Assembly (NCBI RefSeq): GCF_001263205.1
Contig: NZ_CP012333.1
Location: 1,240,001 to 1,304,000, forward strand
DNA: 64,000 bases
DNA from: Labilithrix luteola
Lineage (GTDB): Bacteria; Myxococcota_A; Polyangia; Polyangiales; Polyangiaceae
Direction: 5' to 3'
Part shown: one piece after another, positions 24,819 through 33,020 of the stretch
Position numbering within the stretch: the first letter of the stretch is position 1
Layout of the letters: each line of letters opens with the position of its first letter
The notes under the pieces: model-generated
The model's database searches: none
What the model saw: the letters and a program-made list of their open reading frames with translations, nothing else
What the model was told of the DNA's origin: nothing
Position numbers and translations under genes: made by a program

Positions 24819-26029
24819 GGCGTGACGGGGGCGGTCGAACGCGTGCTGCGGGGTTCGACGCGCGCGATGAGCGCCTTCAAATAGAGGCCTTCCGAGAAGG
24901 CGGCAGGCACCGGGTGATCGGCCCCCTGGAAGGCGCGCTCGAGGACGATCGCATCGACGTTCGCGCGAACCGCGCCGGTGGCGAGGGCCCGCGTGAGAGC
25001 GGCGAGATCGACCGCCGCGGAGCACGAACAGAGAACGAGGAGACCGCCCGGCTTGACCGCCCGACATCCGAGCTCGGCGACCTTGGAGTATTGGACGAGA
25101 GCCTGCTCGCGTGCGCCGCGCGAGGGCGCGAGTCGCGGCGGGTCGACGACCGCGAGATCGAAGCTCGCGTGGGCTTCCTGCATGATCCGACGCGCATCGC
25201 CACGCTGGAAGCGAATCACCCCTGCGAGGTCGTTCGCGCGCGCACACTCGGCACCGACTTCCATCGCCGCGGCGCTCTCGTCGACGGAGACGACTTCGGT
25301 GGCGCCACCGCGCGCGGCGGCGAGGCCGAACGCACCGATGTACGAATATGCATCGAGAACGCGCTTGCCTTTGGACAGCGCCTCGACGCGACCACGAAGC
25401 TCACGTTGGTCGAAGTAGAACCCGGTCTTCTGTCCGAGGTCAAACGGGATGGTCCACGCGAGCGCACGCTCGCGGAAGGAAAGCGTGGTGACGTTTTCCC
25501 CGCGAACCACGCCCTGCCCGGGTGTGAAGCCTTCCAACTTCGCGGCGTTGGCCGGCGTGCGGTCGATGATCGCCCGCGGGCGAAACGCCTGGCCGAGAGC
25601 CTCGAAGATCATCGCTTCACGTTCCTTCATGCCGAACGTGAGGAGCTGCACGACGAGGACGTCCTCGAACTTGTCGACGATCAGGCCAGGAAGCCCGTCG
25701 CCCTCCGCGTGAACGACGCGGTACCCGGTGGTGTCCGGCGAGGTGCCGATGCCGAGGGCTTGGCGCGCGGCCAGCGCACGCTCGAAACGCGCGCGAAAGA
25801 ACGACGTGTCGATGGCCGTCGTTTCGTCACGGACCAGGATCCGCACCGGGATCGCAGACCCCGACGAATAGAACCCGCGACCCAGGAAATTCCCGCGCGG
25901 ATCGACGACCCGGACCTCCGCGCCTCGTGTCGCGCCGCCTTCGACGCGCTCGATGGCCTGGGCATAAACCCACGGATGACCGGCCCAAACGGGCTGAACG
26001 TGACCGGGTTTCAGACGAACGGTAGCCAA
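24815..26029 (-). CDS. RlmI-like SAM-dependent rRNA methyltransferase
   Basis: 404 residues if translation begins at TTG 26029, where the sequence becomes ATVRLKPGHVQPVWAGHPWVY, a normal PUA-domain start, and AAAGAG lies 9 bases upstream. The frame is open further, but those residues are low-complexity. Residues 1-80 are a PUA RNA-binding domain. The catalytic half has VLDAYSYIGAFGLAAARGGA (SAM-binding motif I) and FDLAVVDPPRLAPS (motif IV, DPPR), followed by GGLLVLCSCS with a conserved Cys. Order and length match RlmI, which makes m5C in 23S rRNA, although some relatives have other specificities. It is the first gene of a two-gene unit with the HAD phosphatase. Confidence 0.9.
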   Translation of the reverse strand: MATVRLKPGHVQPVWAGHPWVYAQAIERVEGGATRGAEVRVVDPRGNFLGRGFYSSGSAIPVRILVRDETTAIDTSFFRARFERALAARQALGIGTSPDTTGYRVVHAEGDGLPGLIVDKFEDVLVVQLLTFGMKEREAMIFEALGQAFRPRAIIDRTPANAAKLEGFTPGQGVVRGENVTTLSFRERALAWTIPFDLGQKTGFYFDQRELRGRVEALSKGKRVLDAYSYIGAFGLAAARGGATEVVSVDESAAAMEVGAECARANDLAGVIRFQRGDARRIMQEAHASFDLAVVDPPRLAPSRGAREQALVQYSKVAELGCRAVKPGGLLVLCSCSAAVDLAALTRALATGAVRANVDAIVLERAFQGADHPVPAAFSEGLYLKALIARVEPRSTRSTAPVTP

Positions 26030-26336
26030 CGAGCGGTGCTCTTTACACGACGACTGGCCGGAGGACGAGGCGCTCGAAAGGCCCGATGTGGCAAGCTCAG
26101 CCGCACATCCCCCTACCCCACCGGTCGACGAGCCCCGGGCGGGGACCTTGGACAACGGTTGTCGGCCCGACGTGAACGGTCGGATACAGCTTTTCTCGCC
26201 GCCTCCGAAATCGGCCATAATGCCCGTGGGCGCCGCGTCGTTCCCCGTGGCACCTGCGTTGCTTTGGGGAGCATCCAGACGAGGTTCGGAGCCGGGCACT
26301 CCCGGGGCCTGCTCGTCATCGGAGGCACGGTCTGAC
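26030..26336. other. 307-bp divergent intergenic region
   Basis: It lies between the starts of the RlmI-like gene (minus) and the outer-membrane protein gene (plus) and should contain both promoters. Both strands remain open in one frame, but the encoded residues are low-complexity and have no family features. No repeat or clear promoter was found, only GGAGG at 26321-26325, which serves the gene to the right. Confidence 0.6.
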
Positions 26337-27227
26337 ATGAGCAACACGTTCCGGCTGTCCGGCAATCCAGCGCTGACCGCGTTCAAGAGGCTCTCCTTTG
26401 CAGGCGCGCTCGGCACATGCGTCCTCGCAGTGCCTGCCATTGCCCACGCGGACGACAAGGACTGCCCGCCGGGCAGCTGGTTCTGCGGGGAGACGCAGCC
26501 TCCGCCTGCCGCGTCCGGAAACAACAGTCTCCAGCCTTTGCCTGTGGAGGGCAGTAGCAAGGCGGAGACGAAGGCCGACGCCAAGCCCGCGTCGCCTCCG
26601 CCGCCGGTCGTCGTGTACCAGCCGCCGCCCTCGACGGTGGTGGTCCAGACCCGCGAGGCGCCTCCGCCCTACTACTACGTGCCGCGTCAGGCTCCGCCGC
26701 GGAAGCGCGAATGGGGCCTCAACCTGCACCTCGGCGGCCTCATGATGGGTGACGGCCGCGACGGCAACACCGGCATGGCGGTCGTCGGCCTCGGCCTCCG
26801 CTTCCGCCCGGTGCCGGCGTTCGCCATCGAAGGCGACCTCGATTTCGCCGGCGGCCGCGACTACAACGGCTATCGCCGCAGCGAGACCGGCTTCACCTTC
26901 AACGGCATCGTGTTCCTCAACCCGAAGAGCAAGACACAGGTCTACCTCGTCGGCGGCTTCGGCTGGTCCGGTGCTCGCGCGGTCGACGATCGCTCGGGTT
27001 ACAACGAGACCGAGTACAGGTACGACTACTTCGGCGTGCAGGGCGGTGGTGGTCTCGAGTTCCGTCTCTCGAGAACGGTCGCCTTGAACGTCGACGTGCG
27101 CGGAATCGTCCGCGGCCGCGTCGACGACGATCGCCATACGCATCCCGAGTTCGTCGATGGCAACGGCCGTTCGACGAACACCTCCGGCGCGGGTGTCATC
27201 CAGGGCGGCCTCACGTTCTACTGGTGA
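26337..27227 (+). CDS. Outer-membrane beta-barrel protein with Pro-rich N-terminal linker
   Basis: 296 residues from ATG 26337; GGAGG at 26321-26325 supports this start. A signal peptide ends near AIAHA-DDK. The next ~90 residues form a Cys-containing and Pro-rich linker (PPPPVVVYQPPPSTVVV). From ~125 the chain alternates hydrophobic strands ending in aromatic residues (WGLNLHLGGLMMGDG, MAVVGLGLRFRPV, FAIEGDLDFAGG, VYLVGGFGWSG) and finishes in GGLTFYW, the terminal-aromatic pattern of outer-membrane barrels with about eight strands. The stop overlaps the GTG start of lnt, so the two are co-translated. The function is unknown; a structural or porin-like role is possible. Confidence 0.85.
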   Translation: MSNTFRLSGNPALTAFKRLSFAGALGTCVLAVPAIAHADDKDCPPGSWFCGETQPPPAASGNNSLQPLPVEGSSKAETKADAKPASPPPPVVVYQPPPSTVVVQTREAPPPYYYVPRQAPPRKREWGLNLHLGGLMMGDGRDGNTGMAVVGLGLRFRPVPAFAIEGDLDFAGGRDYNGYRRSETGFTFNGIVFLNPKSKTQVYLVGGFGWSGARAVDDRSGYNETEYRYDYFGVQGGGGLEFRLSRTVALNVDVRGIVRGRVDDDRHTHPEFVDGNGRSTNTSGAGVIQGGLTFYW

Positions 27228-28801
27228 TCGCCGCGAGCGAGCCGCGCCACGACGGCGATGCCCGCTCGCGCAAACCTCGGTGGACGTCCGTCCTCGCGGC
27301 GGCGAGCGGTGCGCTTTTCGCGACCGCTGCGCCGCCGTTCGACTTCTATCTCGGCATTCCGCTCGGCCTCGTAGGGTTCGCCTACGCGCTCTTGCCGAGT
27401 GACGAGGCGCGCGGTCATCGCCGGCGCGGCGCCTTCGTCGGCTGGCTCTTCGGGCTCTTCGCGAACCTCGTGGCCCTTCGGTTCGTGCCGGAGGTCGTCG
27501 TGCGCTTCGCTTCGCTGCCCAGCATCGCGGGGTGGACGGCGCTCGTCCTGCTCTCCGCTGCGCAAGCGATCCCCTGGGCGTTCGCCGGCCTCGTCATTCG
27601 CATCGTCCGCACGCGCCTTCCCGACGTGCCGTCGTGGCTCGCCTTCGGCACCGGCGTGTACGTGGCGACGTTCGTCCCCGCGGTCTTCCCGTGGACGCCC
27701 GCCGGCGGCATGACCCCTTGGCCTGCGTTCGTGCAGACGGCCGAGCTGATTGGTGAGCGCGGGACGACGTTCCTGATCGCGGTCGTCGCTGGACTCTGCG
27801 CGCTGGCCATCCAACATGGGCGCGAGCGCGCCTTCCGCACGATGGCGCTGGCGCTCGGCGTCGCGACCGCCATCGTCGTCGTGATGCTCGGCTGGGGAAC
27901 GCTTCGCATGCGCCAGGTGGCGCAGCTCCGCGAAGGAGCCCCACATGCGGACGTTGCCCTCGTACAGCCCGGCTTCGACGCCTACGAGCGTTGGGACGCT
28001 TCGCGCGCCGTGACGATGCTCGATCGCCTGACCGCGCTCACGAAGAGCGCCGAGTCACGCGGCGCGGAGCTCACCGTCTGGCCGGAGTCGTCCTATCCGT
28101 ACACGCTTCCTCACGCCACGCGGCACACGCCGACCGGCTCGCGCGCCATCCTGCAGTACGGCGTGCGTGGCCCCGTGCTGACGGGCGTGTACATGAGCGG
28201 CGGCGCCGGCCTCGGTTACAACTCCGCGGTCCTCGCCACGGCCGACGGCACCGTCTCCAAGCCCTACGACAAGCGTCACCTGCTCTGGTTCGGCGAAACG
28301 GTCCCGCTCGCGGATTCGTTTCCGTGGCTGCGCAAGGTCTTCGCGCGCGGCACTGGTCTCGTTCCGGGAACCGAGTCGGTGCTCTTCACGACCGACGCGA
28401 TTCGCGCGGCGGTCCTCAATTGCTACGAAGACACCCTTCCCCAGGCGGGGCGTGAAGCGATGGAGGTTCGGCCGAACCTCCTCGTGAACGTCACGAACGA
28501 CGCGTGGTTCACCGGCAGCGGCGAAGGCGAGCTACATCTTCGTCTGGCCGCGCTGCGCGCCATCGAAGCGCGGCGCGATCTGGTCCGCGCCGTCAATCAG
28601 GGCCCGACGTCGTTCGTCGATGCGACCGGCCGAGTCCGCGCTCGCTACTCGGACGCCCTGCCCGCAACGCTCCAAGTCTCTGCGGCCCTGCTCGAGTCGC
28701 CCGTGACGCTCTTCACACGCTTCGGCGACGCGCCCCTGGTCCTTCTTCTGACCGCCTCGCTCGCGTTCCCTCTGGCCCGCTCTCGTCGAACGAATCGCTG
28801 A
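27224..28801 (+). CDS. lnt: Apolipoprotein N-acyltransferase
   Basis: 525 residues from GTG 27224, which overlaps the preceding stop (GTGA). The first ~210 residues form the usual run of membrane helices. The C-terminal half is a nitrilase-fold domain with the Lnt catalytic triad: Glu in LTVWPESSYPY, Lys in KPYDKRHLLWFGE and Cys in VLNCYEDTLP. The motif VNVTNDAWFTGSGEGELH follows, as in E. coli Lnt. The enzyme adds the third acyl chain to the N-terminal Cys of lipoproteins in the inner membrane, which fits the very many lipoproteins in this window. A final membrane helix closes the protein. Confidence 0.95.
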   Translation: MIAASEPRHDGDARSRKPRWTSVLAAASGALFATAAPPFDFYLGIPLGLVGFAYALLPSDEARGHRRRGAFVGWLFGLFANLVALRFVPEVVVRFASLPSIAGWTALVLLSAAQAIPWAFAGLVIRIVRTRLPDVPSWLAFGTGVYVATFVPAVFPWTPAGGMTPWPAFVQTAELIGERGTTFLIAVVAGLCALAIQHGRERAFRTMALALGVATAIVVVMLGWGTLRMRQVAQLREGAPHADVALVQPGFDAYERWDASRAVTMLDRLTALTKSAESRGAELTVWPESSYPYTLPHATRHTPTGSRAILQYGVRGPVLTGVYMSGGAGLGYNSAVLATADGTVSKPYDKRHLLWFGETVPLADSFPWLRKVFARGTGLVPGTESVLFTTDAIRAAVLNCYEDTLPQAGREAMEVRPNLLVNVTNDAWFTGSGEGELHLRLAALRAIEARRDLVRAVNQGPTSFVDATGRVRARYSDALPATLQVSAALLESPVTLFTRFGDAPLVLLLTASLAFPLARSRRTNR

Positions 28802-28825
28802 ATCGCGGACCCCTCGAGCGCCAAT

Positions 28826-30232
28826 TCAGGCCAGGGCCTTGCTGAACAGGGCCAGCAGCCGTGACCATGCCCGCTCCGCGTGGGGCCGGTCGTAGGCCTT
28901 GGTGTCGAGCGCGCACCAGCCATGCATCGTGCCTGGATAGACCTCGATCTCTGCGGCCAGACTGGCCTTGGCGTAGGCTTCGCGAAGAAGGGCCTTCGCG
29001 TCCGGGTCTTTCGCGTCGTCATTCTCCGCGATCCCGATGAGGGCGCTTGCCCTTGTTCTGGGAACGAGCAAATGGGGGCTGTCCGCCTGCTGCGTGACGA
29101 GGTTGGCGCCATGAAAGGACGCGATGGCCCCGACGCGATCGTTGCGATCGTTGCCGTCGTTCACTGCCGCCGCCGTACGGACGGCCATTGCCCCGCCGAT
29201 GCAGTAGCCCATCGTGCCGAGTTTTCGCTCCGGATCGACAGACTTGTGCTGGGCTAGAAAGCCGGCCAATGCCACGGCGTCCGTCATGGTCATGTCGGGC
29301 GTGATCGCGTTGGCGAGGCTCAGCACCTTTTCGCGCCCTGCCGGCTCATTGAAGGCGTCGGCATCGACGCGAATGGGCGCGACTGTGTGTCGGTAATAGG
29401 GATTGATCACGAGAACCGAATATCCGGACCTCGCAAGCCGCTTGCCGATCGTCCGAAAGGCCAGTCGTAAGCCGAGAGCATCGGGCCACAGAATCACGCC
29501 CGGATAGGCTCCGCTCACCGGGTGGACGAAGTAGCAATCAGCCACGCCGTCCGGCGTCCTGACCATGACCTCGCTTTCGCAGACGCTCGACGCATGCGCC
29601 GCGACGGTGAAGCGGGACCGACGATGCTTCGGAGACTCCGCTTCATCGAGCAGGGCCACGGCGAAGTCCTCTATCGAGATCGTCGAGGTGCCATCGGAAT
29701 CGAAGAGCAGCTCGTCTCCGCCTGACCGATAGCCGCCGGTGCGTTCGCCCGGCACGAGCAGGGCGGGTGGACTGAGGTAGGTCCAATCCGCTGCGGCATC
29801 CGCGGTGCAGACGTCGAACTGCGCGCAGCATGCGATGGCGATGTCGCGCACGAAATCGGGCACGTATCGGGCATCATCGACGAGTAGGCCGCCCGTGTCC
29901 GGGACCTTCAGGCTCGCAGCACCCCCGACCAGAAGGAGGCGCACGCCCGATCGCGTGACCCCGGCCAGAAGCGACTTGGCCATCGTGACGAGCTGCTGCT
30001 CATTCCCCGGAGCCGGACGCGTGGCGCTGATGACGAGGTCCTGGCCGGCGCTGAGCGCAGCTACCTGATCGACGCTGGTCGCGTCACCGATCCGACCTCG
30101 CGCTCCAGCGGGCAGCGAGGAAAGCCGGGACTCGTCACGAACCACGGCCGTCACCTCGTGGCCGCGCAAGAGCGCCTCCCCGACGATGCGGGATCCGACG
30201 CTTCCTGCTGCTCCAAACACCGTTATTCGCAT
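28826..30232 (-). CDS. NAD(P)-binding (SDR-like) / dienelactone hydrolase fusion
   Basis: 468 residues from ATG 30232, immediately past the stop of the EamA gene. Residues 1-210 are a Rossmann domain with GAAGSVGSRIV at the start, of the NAD(P)H-binding NmrA-like type. From about residue 225 a dienelactone hydrolase begins (VMVRTPDGVADCYFVHP), with nucleophile Cys in GYCIGGAMAV near residue 342, an Asp-rich AENDDAKDPDAK near 406 and His in GTMHGW near 438. The two parts are normally separate enzymes. The fused protein is intact and continuous, so it probably acts on one substrate class in two steps. With the EamA exporter and LysR regulator it may handle an aromatic or lactone compound. Confidence 0.85.
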   Translation of the reverse strand: MRITVFGAAGSVGSRIVGEALLRGHEVTAVVRDESRLSSLPAGARGRIGDATSVDQVAALSAGQDLVISATRPAPGNEQQLVTMAKSLLAGVTRSGVRLLLVGGAASLKVPDTGGLLVDDARYVPDFVRDIAIACCAQFDVCTADAAADWTYLSPPALLVPGERTGGYRSGGDELLFDSDGTSTISIEDFAVALLDEAESPKHRRSRFTVAAHASSVCESEVMVRTPDGVADCYFVHPVSGAYPGVILWPDALGLRLAFRTIGKRLARSGYSVLVINPYYRHTVAPIRVDADAFNEPAGREKVLSLANAITPDMTMTDAVALAGFLAQHKSVDPERKLGTMGYCIGGAMAVRTAAAVNDGNDRNDRVGAIASFHGANLVTQQADSPHLLVPRTRASALIGIAENDDAKDPDAKALLREAYAKASLAAEIEVYPGTMHGWCALDTKAYDRPHAERAWSRLLALFSKALA

Positions 30233-30233
30233 G

Positions 30234-31232
30234 TCATCGAACTCCTGTTGAACGGATCGAAGATGGCGCCGCGGAGCGGCTATCCGGCGTGGTCGCATGA
30301 CCGGCCGGCAGAGACCGAGACTTGGGATCTGCACTCCGACGCTGCAGCAGGGCTATCGCCAGGACCACCAGAACCGCGCCCGGCAGCCAGCGCCAGGAGA
30401 TGCTCTGCGGCTCCGTGACGAAGAGCACGAGCATCGAGACGATCGGGGGCGCGTAGGAATATGCGCTCGCCGCTGCAGGTGTCAGAACGGCGCCCGCGCG
30501 CTGCATGAGCCAGAACGTGCCGCCGGTAGAGAACACTCCGAGGTAGGCCAGCAGCAGGACGTCCGAGAGCTTCAGGTCCGCCAGGCCCTGCAGCTTCTCC
30601 TCGATGAGGCCAAGAGCGCCGACCAGAACGCCGCCAATGACGAGGCTCCAGAACGTGCGAACGACAGCCCGCTCGGAGAGCCAGCGTCGCGAGAGCGCCC
30701 ACCTGGTCAGCACGGAATAGAGGGCGAGCCCCAAGCAGCCGGCAAAGAACACAGTCTCACCGGCCCCCAGGTGCAAACCGCCCTGCACTCCGGCGAGGCG
30801 CCCGCCGCTCTCTGCCCAAGAGATGCCCAGTGAACCACAGGCTCCGAGCGCGAGGATCCCGAGGAGGCGCCCGCTTGGGTGCTCCACCCGAAAGCCGAGG
30901 CCGAAGCAGTAAGCCAGAAACGGCACACTGACATAGAGCACCGTCATCGACAGCGCACTGATCCGGTGCGCGGCCCAGAACATCGCCCCGAAGAATGCCG
31001 CCTGGCACAACCCCAAGACGCTGTAGACCGCAAGCGCGGCCATCCCGGGAAGCCGCTCGGGCGTGCGCCGCATCAGCGGGAGCAGAGCGACGGCTCCGAC
31101 GGCGAACCGAAGGGCGGTCAGCAAGAGGGGCGGCAGGCCTTCCCTCGTCAGTCCCACGACCGTGAATGACAGCCCCAGGATGACAGCCCGGAGCAGCATC
31201 TCCAGATGGGCGCGCATCGTGCCCCGGTCCAT
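30234..31232 (-). CDS. EamA-family (DMT) membrane transporter
   Basis: 332 residues from ATG 31232. About ten hydrophobic helices are arranged as two similar five-helix halves, with EamA features such as LLLTALRFAVGAVALLPL and SAYSYAPPIVSMLVLFV. It belongs to the drug/metabolite transporter superfamily, which usually exports amino acids or small metabolites. The C-terminus after the last helix is a short Ser/Arg-rich tail. It precedes the fusion hydrolase by one base, so the two are co-transcribed, and it is divergent from the LysR gene, which probably controls it. The substrate is unknown. Confidence 0.9.
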   Translation of the reverse strand: MDRGTMRAHLEMLLRAVILGLSFTVVGLTREGLPPLLLTALRFAVGAVALLPLMRRTPERLPGMAALAVYSVLGLCQAAFFGAMFWAAHRISALSMTVLYVSVPFLAYCFGLGFRVEHPSGRLLGILALGACGSLGISWAESGGRLAGVQGGLHLGAGETVFFAGCLGLALYSVLTRWALSRRWLSERAVVRTFWSLVIGGVLVGALGLIEEKLQGLADLKLSDVLLLAYLGVFSTGGTFWLMQRAGAVLTPAAASAYSYAPPIVSMLVLFVTEPQSISWRWLPGAVLVVLAIALLQRRSADPKSRSLPAGHATTPDSRSAAPSSIRSTGVR

Positions 31233-31330
31233 AGCGATCGACCTCCAGCGGCCGCGCTCACCCGTCGGCCGCTGTTGAGAGGTAATTCATTGCTCCCATC
31301 GGATTAATATGCGAGGTGCCCAAGAGACCA

Positions 31331-31345
31331 TTCACCCACGGTGAA
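31331..31345. promoter_or_regulatory. Candidate LysR-type operator
   Basis: TTCACC-CAC-GGTGAA is a perfect 6-bp inverted repeat with a 3-bp centre, and it contains the T-N11-A form typical of LysR boxes. It ends 5 bp before the LysR start codon and lies in the region divergent from the EamA operon, so it may serve autoregulation. Confidence 0.6.
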
Positions 31346-31350
31346 CGATC

Positions 31351-32250
31351 ATGGATCGGTTGACGGCGCTGAGCGTGTTCCGGCAAGTCGTCGAGTTCGG
31401 CAGCTTCGTCGCGGCCTCCCGGCGCCTTGGCCTGTCACCGGCAGCGATCAGCAAGAACGTCAGCGAGCTCGAAGCCCATCTCGGCGTGCGGCTTCTCAAC
31501 CGGACGACTCGGCGCGTGAGCCTGACCGAGGCGGGCTCCCTCTACTACGAGCAGATCACGCGCGTGCTCGACGACCTGGATGCGGCCGACAGTTCGCTCG
31601 GGCCTCTCCAGCAAGTGCCGAAAGGCGTCCTGCGCATCACCGCGCCCGTGACCCTGACGCTTCTTACGCCCCTGTCGCGGGCGATGCCGAAGTTTCTCGA
31701 TCGCTATCCCGAGCTCTCGGTCGATCTGCGAATGGAGGATCGTCGGGTCAACATCGTGGAAGAGGGATTCGATCTCGCTATCCGCGCGATGGACAGTCTC
31801 GAAGATTCGAGCCTTGTCTCGAGGAAGCTCATGACGACGCGGCACGTGGTGTCTGGTGCGCCGTCCTACTTCGATCGCTTCGGCGTGCCCGAGGATCCGG
31901 CGGATCTTCTCCGCCACAGCTGTGTGCAGTTCACACTGTCCGGCCACCCCGATGAGTGGGTGTTCCATCGCGGCGACCGCACTGTCCGCGTCCCGATCGA
32001 CGGCCGCTACAAAGTGACGTCCAGTCTGGCCGTCCGCGATGCTCTCTGCGCCGGCTTTGGGCTTAGCCTGATCCCGTCGGTCTATGTCAGCGAAGAACTA
32101 GCAAACGGGCGCCTACGCACCGTTCTCGACGATTGGTCCGCCGTCGATCTGTCGGTCTACGCAATCTATCCCTCGAGGCGTCATATCGTCCCGAAGGTGC
32201 GCGCGTTCGTCGATTTCCTCGTCGAAGAGCTGGGCGCCGGGAGCGGGTAG
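31351..32250 (+). CDS. LysR-family transcriptional regulator
   Basis: 299 residues from ATG 31351. The N-terminal winged helix-turn-helix (residues ~1-60: TALSVFRQVVEFGSFVAASRRLGLSPAAISKNVSELEAHLGVRLLNR) is a textbook LysR DNA-binding domain. The remainder is the periplasmic-binding-protein-like effector domain, with GVLRITAPVTL and GFDLAIRAM. It is closest to the group whose members regulate a divergent neighbouring operon, here the EamA exporter and the SDR-dienelactone hydrolase fusion. A perfect dyad sits just upstream of its start. The inducer is unknown. Confidence 0.95.
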   Translation: MDRLTALSVFRQVVEFGSFVAASRRLGLSPAAISKNVSELEAHLGVRLLNRTTRRVSLTEAGSLYYEQITRVLDDLDAADSSLGPLQQVPKGVLRITAPVTLTLLTPLSRAMPKFLDRYPELSVDLRMEDRRVNIVEEGFDLAIRAMDSLEDSSLVSRKLMTTRHVVSGAPSYFDRFGVPEDPADLLRHSCVQFTLSGHPDEWVFHRGDRTVRVPIDGRYKVTSSLAVRDALCAGFGLSLIPSVYVSEELANGRLRTVLDDWSAVDLSVYAIYPSRRHIVPKVRAFVDFLVEELGAGSG

Positions 32251-32266
32251 AAGACCTTAAAAGGCT

Positions 32267-32339
32267 CAGGGCGCTGCCTTCCTCTCGGAAAGAGCGCCCT
32301 GCGAGCATTTCGATGACGCGTCGTTTTGGTGACGCGTCA
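32267..32339. terminator. Two perfect hairpins between convergent genes
   Basis: Hairpin one has a 9-bp stem CAGGGCGCT / AGCGCCCTG (32267-32275 with 32293-32301). Hairpin two has a 9-bp stem TGACGCGTC / GACGCGTCA (32314-32322 with 32331-32339) and an 8-base loop. They fill the gap between the LysR and HU stops and could work as a bidirectional terminator. Neither is followed by a long T run. Confidence 0.65.
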
Positions 32340-32347
32340 GCGAAGAA

Positions 32348-32662
32348 TCACTGGATGAGGTCCTTGAGCGCCTTGAGGGCGGTCGCGCGAACCTTCTTCG
32401 ACGCGGGCTTGGCCGCGAAGTGCTGCATCTCGCCGGTGAAGGGGTTGCGGCGCTCGCCGGCCGGGATCGCCTTCTTCTTGACCGTCTTGAGCTTGAGCAG
32501 GCCGGGGATAACGAACTCGCCGGGGCCGCGCGGGCCGAGCTGCTTCTTGATGAGATCCGTCAGGCCTTCAAAGACCTTGTTGACGCTCTTCTTATCGAGC
32601 TCGCTGTACTGAGCAATATCCGAAATGACCTGGGCCTTCGTCATGCGCTTCGCAGCAGCCAT
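32348..32662 (-). CDS. HU-family DNA-binding protein
   Basis: 104 residues from ATG 32662, with AGGAGG at 32670-32675 giving ideal spacing. The fold is HU: N-terminal helices (MTKAQVISDIAQYSELDKKSVNKVFEGL), the beta saddle (GEFVIPGLLKLKTVKKKAIPAGERRNPFTGE) and a C-terminal helix (SKKVRATALKALKDLIQ). The DNA-bending arm tip reads RRNPFTGE. The arm region is lysine-rich and the usual F..RxG stretch is altered (GPRGPGEFVIPG), as in other myxobacterial HU variants. It bends and compacts DNA. The 358 bp upstream are non-coding and should hold its promoter. Confidence 0.95.
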   Translation of the reverse strand: MAAAKRMTKAQVISDIAQYSELDKKSVNKVFEGLTDLIKKQLGPRGPGEFVIPGLLKLKTVKKKAIPAGERRNPFTGEMQHFAAKPASKKVRATALKALKDLIQ

Positions 32663-33020
32663 TGTGATTCCTCCTGTCGAACTCTACGACGTCTTTCGTC
32701 GTTCGCTCTCGCGTTTCAATCGCCCCAGGTCGTCCGTGATCGCCCGACTTGAATGGTCCAAGTGGAGCGTCAGTGAGCGAGTTGGAAGAGGTGAAAGAAG
32801 CTCGAGTGCCCCGCCGCGGGCCCGAATTTTCGGCTCGGAACCGCTGCACGCCGTCATTGCTACACCCCGCCGTTCCATCCTCGCAAGGGAAAATCGCGGG
32901 TATCGCGCGTTTTCGTGCAGGTCGACGTAGCCATGGACCCACCCTGAAAGCTCGTGTTTTTCGGCAGGGGCGAGGCCTTTCCCTGCCTGCCCATTCGTCT
33001 TTCTCCGACGCGGGCCCCGC
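32663..33020. other. 358-bp intergenic region upstream of HU
   Basis: No gene on either strand. It lies between the HU start and the ybeY stop, both on the minus strand, so it should contain the HU promoter and any ybeY terminator. The HU ribosome binding site is the only element I can assign; no clear -35/-10 pair or long dyad was seen. Confidence 0.6.

Noticed and set aside
26030..26584. Longer N-terminus of the RlmI-like methyltransferase
   Set aside because: The upstream residues are Ser/Gly low complexity, whereas TTG 26029 has a ribosome binding site and starts the PUA domain.
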